A program made the position numbers and the translations under genes. Of a stretch of 64,000 nucleotides of DNA, positions 57,028 through 64,000 are shown one piece after another (positions within the stretch are counted from its first letter, which is position 1; each line of letters begins with the position of its first letter). The notes beneath the pieces were generated by a model. The model saw only the letters and a list, made by a program, of their open reading frames with translations. It did not search any database and was not told the DNA's origin. The stretch is from Bacillus sp. J37 (lineage in GTDB: Bacteria > Bacillota > Bacilli > Bacillales > Bacillaceae): contig NZ_JAEK01000007.1 of the NCBI RefSeq assembly GCF_000518865.1, positions 62,001-126,000 of the forward strand. The letters run 5' to 3'.

Positions 57028-58086
57028 TTACGCCCGAGAATTTCTTTTTAGTAACCAAATAAAAAACGGTCCACCGATGATTGCGGTTAAAAGGCCAATT
57101 GGCAATTCTTCAGGTGCGATAACGATTCTGGCTACAACATCTGTCCAAATAACAAAAATCCCTCCCAATAGAGCACTTACAGGGAGAACTTTTTTATGAT
57201 CTGAACCAATTAATAACCTCGTAATATGCGGAACCATTAATCCGATAAACCCAATCGAACCGCTGACTGCAATCGTCGTACCTGCTAAAAGAGAGGCAAC
57301 TAACACAAGTATTTTTTGCACCCGCTTCACATCAGTTCCTAATGTACCTGCAGCTTCTTCTCCTAAAAGCAGTGCATTTAGGGCACGGTATTGAATCAGA
57401 AGGATGCTCATACAAAAAAGAATGACCACAAGTGGAAGTGTTAAATAGCCCCACTTTGCTCCTGCTAAACTGCCGGACATCCAAAACGCCGCATTATGGA
57501 GGCCCAATGCATTCGGGGCACTTAAGGTGATCACATTTGTGACTGCATCCATAATCATAGCAACCGCAACACCTGATAATAATAACTGTGTGATATTAAT
57601 TCTGCCTCTGACCCTGGAGATCGTATATACGATCATAATCGTTGCTGCTGCTCCTATAAACGCACTGATTGACAGGGCATATGTACCGAAGAATGAAAAG
57701 ACCCCAAACAGCATGCCTAATGTTGCTGTCGCAGATGCTCCTGAAGAAACACCAAGTATAAAAGGATCTGCCAGGTGATTTCGTACCAAAGCCTGCATGG
57801 CCACACCTGTTACCGCTAATGAAGCACCAACAAGCATGCCCAGTAAAACCCGTGGCAAGCGTAAATTCCACACAATATTTTCATCAAGCCTTGTCCAGGT
57901 AGGAAAAATAAAATCTGTTACATAAGGCAGTTTGCTCATGATGATTTTTGCTACGGTGCCAGGATGAACAGAAACCGGACCGATCCCAATGGCTAGAATG
58001 ATTGAGATTATACTTCCTATGAAAAGAAGTAATAAAACAAGCTTCATATTTGGTTCCTTACTCATGGATACTTTATTTTCCTTCAT
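57028..58086 (-). CDS. ABC importer permease, FecCD/BtuC family
   Basis: About 352 residues from the ATG at 58086 (MKENKVSMSKEP). The frame extends to an ATG at 58119 that would overlap the HD-GYP gene by 11 bp; the choice is uncertain. About ten membrane helices and the family blocks LRLPRVLLGMLVGASLAVTG, DPFILGVSSGASATATLG and GFIGLMVPHITRLLIG are present. Same operon as the ATPase and binding protein. Confidence 0.93.
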   Translation of the reverse strand: MKENKVSMSKEPNMKLVLLLLFIGSIISIILAIGIGPVSVHPGTVAKIIMSKLPYVTDFIFPTWTRLDENIVWNLRLPRVLLGMLVGASLAVTGVAMQALVRNHLADPFILGVSSGASATATLGMLFGVFSFFGTYALSISAFIGAAATIMIVYTISRVRGRINITQLLLSGVAVAMIMDAVTNVITLSAPNALGLHNAAFWMSGSLAGAKWGYLTLPLVVILFCMSILLIQYRALNALLLGEEAAGTLGTDVKRVQKILVLVASLLAGTTIAVSGSIGFIGLMVPHITRLLIGSDHKKVLPVSALLGGIFVIWTDVVARIVIAPEELPIGLLTAIIGGPFFIWLLKRNSRA

Positions 58087-58108
58087 ACTTCTCTTTATCC
58101 CTTTCACA

Positions 58109-59107
58109 CTACTTACCATCTTCTTGATTGTTATTGAGCACCCTTTTTATCACAACAGACGGATTTTCCGCTAAATCCATCTCTTCTCCATTCGTTAAGA
58201 AACGTATGACAGGTCTTTGTAAATGCTGATTGATCCTACTAACAATGGCCTGTTCTCCTGTATATAACTCGACCTTTGTGCCGGGTATATAAGATGGAAC
58301 ACTATTGACAAAGGCTTGGACCACTTTAAAGGAAAACTCTTCATCACTTTTCGTCATAATGTATTCTAATGCTTCATGTGGCGGCATTTTATTATTTGAT
58401 AGTAAATGATCATAAACATTGGCAATTCCCACGACTTGGGGAAGCTCTAAAACAGCTTGTCCTTTCAATTTTCTTGGATATCCTTGGCCGTTTATCCATT
58501 CATGATGTTGATAGGCAATATGTGCGGACAATAAACTCATTTCCCGATTGTCCTTTATGATGTCAAATCCTTTTAATGGATGTTCTTCTTCCTGTTCCGT
58601 AACCGCCTTGCCGATATCGTGTAATAAGGCACCAAGAGCCAAATCCCTTAATTGCCTTTGCGTGTAGCCTAAATGTTTGGCTATTTGTAAGCTTAAAAGT
58701 GCTACATTTACTGAGTGAGCATACCGTACCAAGCCTGTTGATAAGGAGGTAGTTGGCACAAGGATAATCGTTTTATGAGCAAATACTTCTTTAATAAGAG
58801 TTACAACAGCCCTTTGGAGAGCTGCTATATGTAATCGTTTTTTATTTGAGGCATCTTCAAACGCCTGTTGAACAACAGCAATTGTATCCATCCATGTCGG
58901 CATATCAAGCATTTCCTCAAGGGTAATACCTGTTGACTCAGCATCCTCAACAACAAGAGTTGATACACCTATTGCTTTGATCCGTTCTAAATAGTTAGGA
59001 TGAATCGTTCTCCCTGCCGTTAATAACACCCTTCGCATCCGATCATAAATCGGCATCGCCAACTGCATCGTTAAGGGGTTATAGTCCTCTATATCAATAA
59101 ATCTCAT
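58109..59107 (-). CDS. HD-GYP domain phosphodiesterase
   Basis: 332 residues. An N-terminal region of about 100 residues without receiver motifs precedes the HD-GYP domain. Key residues are His131, HD at 163-164 (LLHDIGK), HPLKG, the HH pair at 201-202 and GYP at 209-211. All metal ligands appear intact, so it should be an active cyclic-di-GMP phosphodiesterase. It is the first gene of a unit with the importer genes; its last codons overlap the possible upstream start of the permease. Confidence 0.9.
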   Translation of the reverse strand: MRFIDIEDYNPLTMQLAMPIYDRMRRVLLTAGRTIHPNYLERIKAIGVSTLVVEDAESTGITLEEMLDMPTWMDTIAVVQQAFEDASNKKRLHIAALQRAVVTLIKEVFAHKTIILVPTTSLSTGLVRYAHSVNVALLSLQIAKHLGYTQRQLRDLALGALLHDIGKAVTEQEEEHPLKGFDIIKDNREMSLLSAHIAYQHHEWINGQGYPRKLKGQAVLELPQVVGIANVYDHLLSNNKMPPHEALEYIMTKSDEEFSFKVVQAFVNSVPSYIPGTKVELYTGEQAIVSRINQHLQRPVIRFLTNGEEMDLAENPSVVIKRVLNNNQEDGK

Positions 59108-59227
59108 TGTATCTCCCTCATTTTATGTTGTTCCAGGCTAAATCCCCCTGTTCATCTTCTTAAACTATACCATGTGAATAATTAATACGGAATGGCAATA
59201 AAGCACTCATTACCATTCCATCCGTTT

Positions 59228-59419
59228 TCATTTTTTAGATGTGTAATAAAATAGTTGAATCACACTAAACAACACAAGGAGCAGAAAAGAAATAAAGGTT
59301 CCTAACTTACCAAATACCTCTATGGCAGGAAAATGGCTATGAAATGCTTGTGATGGAAGCATCCAAATACTTAAGGTCAAACAAAAAATCACGGTAATTG
59401 GTAATAAATTTTTCAACAA
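59228..59419 (-). CDS. Small two-helix membrane protein, unknown function
   Basis: 63 residues, starting at TTG with GGAGTGAT upstream. Two membrane helices (LPITVIFCLTLSIWMLP and LGTFISFLLLVLFSVIQLFYY) and a short basic tail. I do not recognise the family. It lies between the HD-GYP gene and the CNNM terminator. Confidence 0.65.
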   Translation of the reverse strand: MLKNLLPITVIFCLTLSIWMLPSQAFHSHFPAIEVFGKLGTFISFLLLVLFSVIQLFYYTSKK

Positions 59420-59514
59420 ATTTGATCACTCCAGGAAAGGTAAAGTAGTAGATGTGGAAAGGAATCTTTATAAGGTATGGAGATTTTGGGAGTATGTGAC
59501 GGGTGCAGCGGCCT

Positions 59515-59558
59515 AAAAAAAGACAAAGTCAATGATACCCCATCAACTTTGTCTTTTT
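59515..59558 (-). terminator. Terminator after the first CNNM gene
   Basis: AAAGACAAAGT and ACTTTGTCTTT pair (extended by GATG/CATC-type inner pairs), with T-runs on both strands. It ends 4 bp before the stop codon. Confidence 0.88.
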
Positions 59559-59561
59559 GGT

Positions 59562-60887
59562 CTAATTATCCGAAATCGGCACAACATTACTTTTCATTTT
59601 AAACACTTCTAAATATTGAATATGGTGTCCGTCACTTTCGTGAACTTTAAAGATATAATCTTGATCTGCAACCTCAACGCCAACATCAGCGTTGAATTTT
59701 TGAGTTAAGAACCAGCCGCCTATTGTATCAATGTCTTCGTCAGAAAAGGTCGTGTGAAGAAGGTTATTTACATCTTCTATGAGTAATTTTCCATCTAAAA
59801 TGTAATGATCTTCATTTAGCTTTCGAATTTCAGGGATTTCATCTTCATCAAACTCATCCCTGATTTCCCCGACAATTTCCTCAAGGATGTCCTCAACTGT
59901 GACCAATCCGGAAGTTCCTCCATATTCATCGATTAAAACAGCAATATGTGTTCGTTCTTTTTGCATTTTTAGCAATAAATCGTGAATCGGAATGGTTTCA
60001 ATTACCTGTATGACCGGATTTATATAGGCGTTGATATCAAATGGCTTAGGATCATCACATTCCGTAAAAGCGGAAGTTAAAAGCTCTTTAATATTTAAAA
60101 AGCCGACAATATGATCTTTATCACCATCTACAACAGGATATCGGGTATAGCGTTCATTTTTTATCAATTCAATGATTTCATCATAGGTGCTTTCAAGAGA
60201 AATCGTGATAATTTCTGTACGGGGCACCATTATTTCTTTCGCAATTCTTTCATCAAACTCAAAAATGTTGTTCACATACTTTAGCTCATTCTTATTGATT
60301 TCACCGCTTTTATAGCTTTCAGATAAAAGAATACGAAGCTCTTCCTCTGAGTGAGCCAATTCATGCTCTGATGCCGGCTTTAATCCAAACATGCCAACTA
60401 ATACACGAGCTGAACCATTCAAAAACCAAATGAACGGATACATGATTTTATAGAACCAAATAATTGGCGGTGAAAACATTAACGTAATGAATTCTGCTTT
60501 TTGAATCGCAATTGTTTTTGGTGCCAGCTCTCCGACAACCACATGTAAAAATGTAACGAGAGCAAAGGCTATACCAAAAGATAAAATATGTGTAACAGAC
60601 TCATTAAAATTGAAATAAGCAAATACAGGGTGTAGTAGCTTTTCAACAGTCGGCTCACCTAACCAACCAAGTCCTAAAGCTGTTACGGTGATCCCGAGTT
60701 GACACGCAGACAAATATTCATCTAAATGGGATACAACCCTCTTTGCAGCTATAGCCCCTTTTTTCCCCTCAGCAACAAGCTGGTCAATTTTAGACATACG
60801 AATCTTAACAATGGCAAATTCTGTTGCTACGAAAAATCCGGTTAACGCAATTAATATGATAATTAAAATTAAATTAACTGTGGTCAA
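59562..60887 (-). CDS. CNNM/CorC (DUF21-CBS) membrane protein 1
   Basis: 441 residues. The DUF21 membrane domain covers about 1-195 (four helices, [21 protein letters not shown]), a CBS pair about 210-335 ([40 protein letters not shown]), and a C-terminal CorC_HlyC domain about 345-430. Relatives such as MpfA/YhdP are linked to magnesium efflux. Start is TTG at 60885-60887. A hairpin lies between the Shine-Dalgarno and this start. The gene is one of three paralogues in the last 4.5 kb. Confidence 0.93.
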   Translation of the reverse strand: MTTVNLILIIILIALTGFFVATEFAIVKIRMSKIDQLVAEGKKGAIAAKRVVSHLDEYLSACQLGITVTALGLGWLGEPTVEKLLHPVFAYFNFNESVTHILSFGIAFALVTFLHVVVGELAPKTIAIQKAEFITLMFSPPIIWFYKIMYPFIWFLNGSARVLVGMFGLKPASEHELAHSEEELRILLSESYKSGEINKNELKYVNNIFEFDERIAKEIMVPRTEIITISLESTYDEIIELIKNERYTRYPVVDGDKDHIVGFLNIKELLTSAFTECDDPKPFDINAYINPVIQVIETIPIHDLLLKMQKERTHIAVLIDEYGGTSGLVTVEDILEEIVGEIRDEFDEDEIPEIRKLNEDHYILDGKLLIEDVNNLLHTTFSDEDIDTIGGWFLTQKFNADVGVEVADQDYIFKVHESDGHHIQYLEVFKMKSNVVPISDN

Positions 60888-60921
60888 TGAGTCGTCTTAC
60901 ATTCGTAAGACCTCCACCTCC
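60888..60921 (-). promoter_or_regulatory. Shine-Dalgarno and hairpin before TTG start of CNNM 1
   Basis: On the minus strand GGAGGTGGAGG (60911-60921) is followed directly by GTCTTAC-GAAT-GTAAGAC (60894-60911), six bases, and the TTG. The hairpin keeps a strong ribosome site 24 nt from the start; removing it would leave 6 nt. Confidence 0.7.
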
Positions 60922-60937
60922 TCATTTGTGCATGTTT

Positions 60938-61624
60938 TTATTCTTCACTATTACCCTGCATAAAGATCATAATAAACTTAATTAACTCAAATAATGCCAT
61001 TAATGCTCCGGCAACATATGTTAATGCTGCGGCATTTAACACTTTTTTCACGCCATGTTCTTCTTCATTATAAAGAATACCTTCTGCCAGCATGAGGTTT
61101 CTCGCGCGTTTACTTGCGTCAAACTCAACAGGTAGTGTTACTAACTGAAATGCTACAGCCGCCGAGAAAAAGACAATGCCAATTCCAATAAGGGATAACT
61201 GCTGTAACAACAAGCCGCCAATAAATAGAAAGGGAGCAATTCCAGAAGCAATATTTGCGATTGGAAAAATCTTATGTCTCAGCATAAGAGCCGCATATGA
61301 CTGCTGATGCTGGATCGCATGTCCAATTTCATGTGCGGCAACAGAAACAGAGGCAATCGAACGCCCATAATAAACCGCTTCAGACAGACGGACTACTTTT
61401 TTGACTGGATCATAGTGGTCAGAAAGAGTACCTGGTACAACTTCTATAGGTATATTGTACAACCCATTGCTGTCCAATATACGTCGTGCTGTTTCCGCTC
61501 CTGATAGACCGGTTTTTGTTGCGACTTCCGCCCATTTATTAAAATTCCCTTTCACTCTATACTGAGCCCAAATTGAAATTCCTAATGTGATAAAGATGAG
61601 AATATCCATTGGATGAAAGAACAT
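60938..61624 (-). CDS. Membrane zinc metallopeptidase, YugP-like
   Basis: 228 residues. The zinc signature is AAHEIGHAIQHQ (HExxH) near residue 97, with a third ligand in the FDASKRARN region. Three or more membrane helices surround it (ILIFITLGISIWAQY, IGIGIVFFSAAVAFQLV, ALTYVAGALMALFELIKF). The YugP family is widespread in Bacillales and has no established substrate. It lies 6 bp after the MerR gene and upstream of CNNM 1. Confidence 0.92.
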   Translation of the reverse strand: MFFHPMDILIFITLGISIWAQYRVKGNFNKWAEVATKTGLSGAETARRILDSNGLYNIPIEVVPGTLSDHYDPVKKVVRLSEAVYYGRSIASVSVAAHEIGHAIQHQQSYAALMLRHKIFPIANIASGIAPFLFIGGLLLQQLSLIGIGIVFFSAAVAFQLVTLPVEFDASKRARNLMLAEGILYNEEEHGVKKVLNAAALTYVAGALMALFELIKFIMIFMQGNSEE

Positions 61625-61630
61625 TTTTGA

Positions 61631-62131
61631 TTAGCCTCCATTTTTTATATTTATTAATAAAAGTAATGTTTGAATTAATGACATACTTTCATTTGAGATA
61701 TGCTTTTTGACAAAGTCTTGATTTTCCAAGTCGTTTTTATCCAGTTGGGCTAAAACTTCTGAGACTTCTTTTTCAAGACCTTTTATTTTTAATCGTAATT
61801 CTAAGACATCAATTTCTTCAGCGGTAGCGATAATTTTCTTTTTGATTCCTTCCAGCGTCATACCGTTCGCTTTACATTCTTCTATAAATCGTAATTGCTC
61901 GATTGCAGAAGAATCATAGTAGCGGTAATTGGATGATGAACGTTCCGCCTTTAATAAGCCCAGAGTTGTGTAGTAATCGATTGTTCGTTTGGTCACGCCG
62001 GTTATTTCTGCTAATTCACCGATTTTTAATTTTTCAGTCCCAAGTTTTAAAACCTCCAAACTGTCACGTGATGGTTGTATGATATTATTGCGGTGTGAAA
62101 ATTCACAAACTACTTCCTTGCTCGATAACAT
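61631..62131 (-). CDS. MerR family regulator
   Basis: The MerR helix-turn-helix is LKIGELAEITGVTKRTIDYYT, followed by LGLLKAERSSSNYRYYD and a coiled-coil effector helix. No cysteine pair for metal sensing is seen. The start is unclear: the ATG at 62131 has no ribosome site, and a promoter-like sequence and palindrome lie within the first 75 bp of the frame. A TTG at 62059 would give about 142 residues. It is 6 bp upstream of the peptidase gene. Confidence 0.8.
   Translation of the reverse strand: MLSSKEVVCEFSHRNNIIQPSRDSLEVLKLGTEKLKIGELAEITGVTKRTIDYYTTLGLLKAERSSSNYRYYDSSAIEQLRFIEECKANGMTLEGIKKKIIATAEEIDVLELRLKIKGLEKEVSEVLAQLDKNDLENQDFVKKHISNESMSLIQTLLLLINIKNGG
62079..62108 (-). promoter_or_regulatory. 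Promoter-like sequence and palindrome at the MerR gene
   Basis: TTGTGA (62103-62108) and TATCAT (62079-62084) on the minus strand with an 18-bp spacer. The perfect 14-bp palindrome TGTGAAAATTCACA (62094-62107) overlaps the -35. It may be the MerR autoregulatory site. Confidence 0.45.
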
Positions 62132-62138
62132 GTATTGG

Positions 62139-62350
62139 GTGGGGTGAGTGAAGCTCCATGTTGCTCGCTTTTTGCGGGGTGTACGGTGCTCCCTTGTCTT
62201 GCTCCGGTTCCTAGCCCCTCTAGGATCTAGTCACACTTTAACTGAAGACAAAGAACGTCTTCAATTCAAGTGCGTCTTATGCTTGTCGGGGCTAAACAGC
62301 CGATTCCGCATTTCTAAGCAGGAGCCTCGCACCTTCCGCTTCACTCGACC
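62139..62350. repeat. A5: A element interrupted by a B element
   Basis: The left part (62139-62199) has GTGAGTGAAGCTCC and CTCGCTTTTTGCGGGG; the right part (62311-62350) has AGCAGGAGCCTCGCACC and TTCCGCTTCACTCGACC. Together they match the two halves of the A family, with ends GAGTGAAGC inverted. The centre is a B element. Confidence 0.72.
62200..62310. repeat. B3: hairpin element nested in A5
   Basis: Contains CTAGCCCC, the hairpin TGAAGAC (62243-62249) / GTCTTCA (62257-62263) with loop AAAGAAC, and GTGCGTCTTATGCTTGTCGG, all shared with B1/B2. The closing GCGCTTTTCTTA end is missing, so this copy is degenerate or only partly inserted. Confidence 0.68.
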
Positions 62351-62436
62351 TAATTTATTTTTCATATAGAACTTTTAAAAATTCTTAAATATCAACTAAA
62401 CTTATTAAAGTTTTTTAAAAAATGTCTAGTAGAAAC

Positions 62437-63498
62437 TTACCCTGCAACGGATGGTTCTACACCTGTTTGTTCTTCTCGGATTTCACCGACGATTTCTTCC
62501 AGGATGTCTTCCATTGTCACAAGGCCGGTTGTTTGCCCTGATTCGTCTTTGATGATGGCCATATGGACCCGGCTTTGCTGCATTTTCAATAGAACTTCTT
62601 TGATTGGTGTTGATGCAGAGAGATGTGGCATTTCATGGATGAAATCTTCCAGTTTCCGCTCTCTTCCTGCAGCAATACTTGTTAGCATTTCTTTTGTGTT
62701 AATAAACCCGATGATTTTGTTCTGCCCGGCTTCTTTGACCGGATAGCGGGTGTAGTCATATTGATCATGAACCTCGATGATATCAGTCAAGTTCATGTTT
62801 TTTTCAAGCGTAATGATTTTCGTAGCGGGAATCATAATGTCTTTTACAACACGTTCGTCGAAAGCAAAAATATTTTCGAGGTATGCAAGCTCAGTTTGGT
62901 TTATTTCCCCACCCTCATAGCTTTGCGTAACGATTAACTTTAACTCTTCCTCTGAGTGTGCTGTTTCATGGCCTGCAGGCTTTACACCAAACACACCGAG
63001 TATTCCGCGTGATGCCCCATTAAGAGCAAAAATAAATGGATTCATCACTTTTCCAAACCAGTAAAGCGGTGTAGCCAAAAGCAATGTCATTTTTTCCGCA
63101 AATTGAATCGCCAAGGTTTTTGGTGCCAATTCTCCGATTACAACATGTAAAAATGTTACAATCGCAAGGGCAATCGCATAAGAGAGTGCGGTTGATAGAG
63201 CCTCTGGTACGGCAAATCTTTCAAAAAGCGGATGAAGCATTTTTTCTACTGTTGGTTCCCCTAGTGCACCAAGAACGAGTGCAGTAATGGTTATGCCAAG
63301 CTGACAGGCTGATAAATAGTAGTCAAGATTATGAGCAACTTTTTTGGCCATAACCGCTTTTTTGTTTCCTTCTGCAATTAACTGATCAATTCGTGACATT
63401 CGCACTTTCAAAATCGCAAATTCAGCACCAACGAAAAAAGCAGTAAGGCCGATAAATACAGCCACTAAAAACAAGTTTAATCCAATTAATCCGTCCAA
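62437..63498 (-). CDS. CNNM/CorC (DUF21-CBS) membrane protein 2, short form
   Basis: 353 residues. DUF21 (about 1-200) and the CBS pair (about 210-340) match CNNM 1, but the protein stops just after [11 protein letters not shown] and has no CorC_HlyC domain (about 90 residues shorter). The start is TTG at 63496-63498, with a hairpin between ribosome site and start as in CNNM 1. It may be a natural short form or a truncated gene; the A5/B3 repeats begin 87 bp past its stop. Confidence 0.9.
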   Translation of the reverse strand: MDGLIGLNLFLVAVFIGLTAFFVGAEFAILKVRMSRIDQLIAEGNKKAVMAKKVAHNLDYYLSACQLGITITALVLGALGEPTVEKMLHPLFERFAVPEALSTALSYAIALAIVTFLHVVIGELAPKTLAIQFAEKMTLLLATPLYWFGKVMNPFIFALNGASRGILGVFGVKPAGHETAHSEEELKLIVTQSYEGGEINQTELAYLENIFAFDERVVKDIMIPATKIITLEKNMNLTDIIEVHDQYDYTRYPVKEAGQNKIIGFINTKEMLTSIAAGRERKLEDFIHEMPHLSASTPIKEVLLKMQQSRVHMAIIKDESGQTTGLVTMEDILEEIVGEIREEQTGVEPSVAG

Positions 63499-63528
63499 TT
63501 ATTTCCCTTAAGTAAGGGATTCACCTCC
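63499..63528 (-). promoter_or_regulatory. Shine-Dalgarno and hairpin before TTG start of CNNM 2
   Basis: GGAGGTGAA (63520-63528) is followed by TCCCTTA-CT-TAAGGGA (63504-63519), five bases, and the TTG. The arrangement equals that of CNNM 1 with different stem sequence. Confidence 0.7.
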
Positions 63529-63559
63529 AAGATTTTAAAGAGCTATTGCTATGACATCC

Positions 63560-64000
<441 letters not shown>

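Noticed and set aside
59108-59227. Cobalamin riboswitch for the importer operon
   Set aside because: The upstream spacer is about 120 bp, shorter than such a riboswitch, and lacks the conserved B12-box.
62139-62350. Insertion sequence with transposase
   Set aside because: No frame of transposase size or motif exists in this or any other A/B repeat of the window.

Overview
The window is from a low-GC, endospore-forming Bacillaceae chromosome (order Bacillales). Two stretches follow the Bacillus subtilis gene order: whiA-yvcK-rapZ-yvcI-trxB-yvcD, then hisIFAHBDGZ-yvoF-ppaX-yvoD-lgt-hprK. Further matches are yvlABCD, uvrA-uvrB-csbA, sacB-levB, pit with its DUF47 partner, and mannitol genes. Almost all genes lie on the minus strand. 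The plus-strand exceptions are a DUF3231 gene, a CwlC-like amidase, a fatty acid desaturase, a 53-residue membrane protein and an aminotransferase. The species cannot be named from sequence alone. I see no tRNA, rRNA, CRISPR array, prophage or transposase.

Layout. 1-6.0 kb: regulation and redox housekeeping (whiA, cut by the window edge, yvcK, rapZ, Nudix, trxB, TPR protein). 6.2-7.2 kb: DUF3231. 7.2-13.7 kb: an eight-gene histidine operon, overlapping or tightly spaced, with the HisZ/short-HisG arrangement. 14.3-18.4 kb: hprK-lgt-yvoD-ppaX-yvoF. 18.6-23.1 kb: amidase, secreted metallophosphoesterase, and yvlABCD behind a clear sigma-W promoter. 23.2-30.8 kb: a fructan cluster in one direction, namely sensor kinase, response regulator, orphan sugar-binding lipoprotein, levansucrase and exo-levanase. 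31-38.7 kb: chemoreceptor, uvrBA with a perfect SOS box, csbA. 38.7-44.2 kb: acetyltransferase, release factor 3, a small membrane protein, a CapA-like protein, phosphate transporter and regulator. 44.5-49 kb: desaturase, cardiolipin synthase, aminotransferase. 49.3-54.8 kb: mannitol PTS (mtlA, mtlR, mtlF, mtlD). 55.2-59.1 kb: an HD-GYP protein with a cobalamin/iron-type ABC importer. 59.2-64 kb: three CNNM/CorC-type membrane proteins (one cut by the window edge), a zinc metallopeptidase and a MerR regulator.

The spacers hold four kinds of dispersed repeat: A (about 130-bp GC-rich elements, five copies), B (hairpin elements, three copies, one nested inside an A copy), C (four arrays of a strict 20-bp period) and D (a 19-nt palindromic motif, two copies).

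The observations I consider most worth checking are: the 20-bp-period arrays, all in spacers between transcription units; the RNA hairpin placed between Shine-Dalgarno and TTG start in two CNNM paralogs; the kinase-regulator-binding-protein set without permease next to levansucrase; and the B elements, whose hairpin pairing is kept while arm sequences differ and whose end supplies the stop codon of two unrelated genes.
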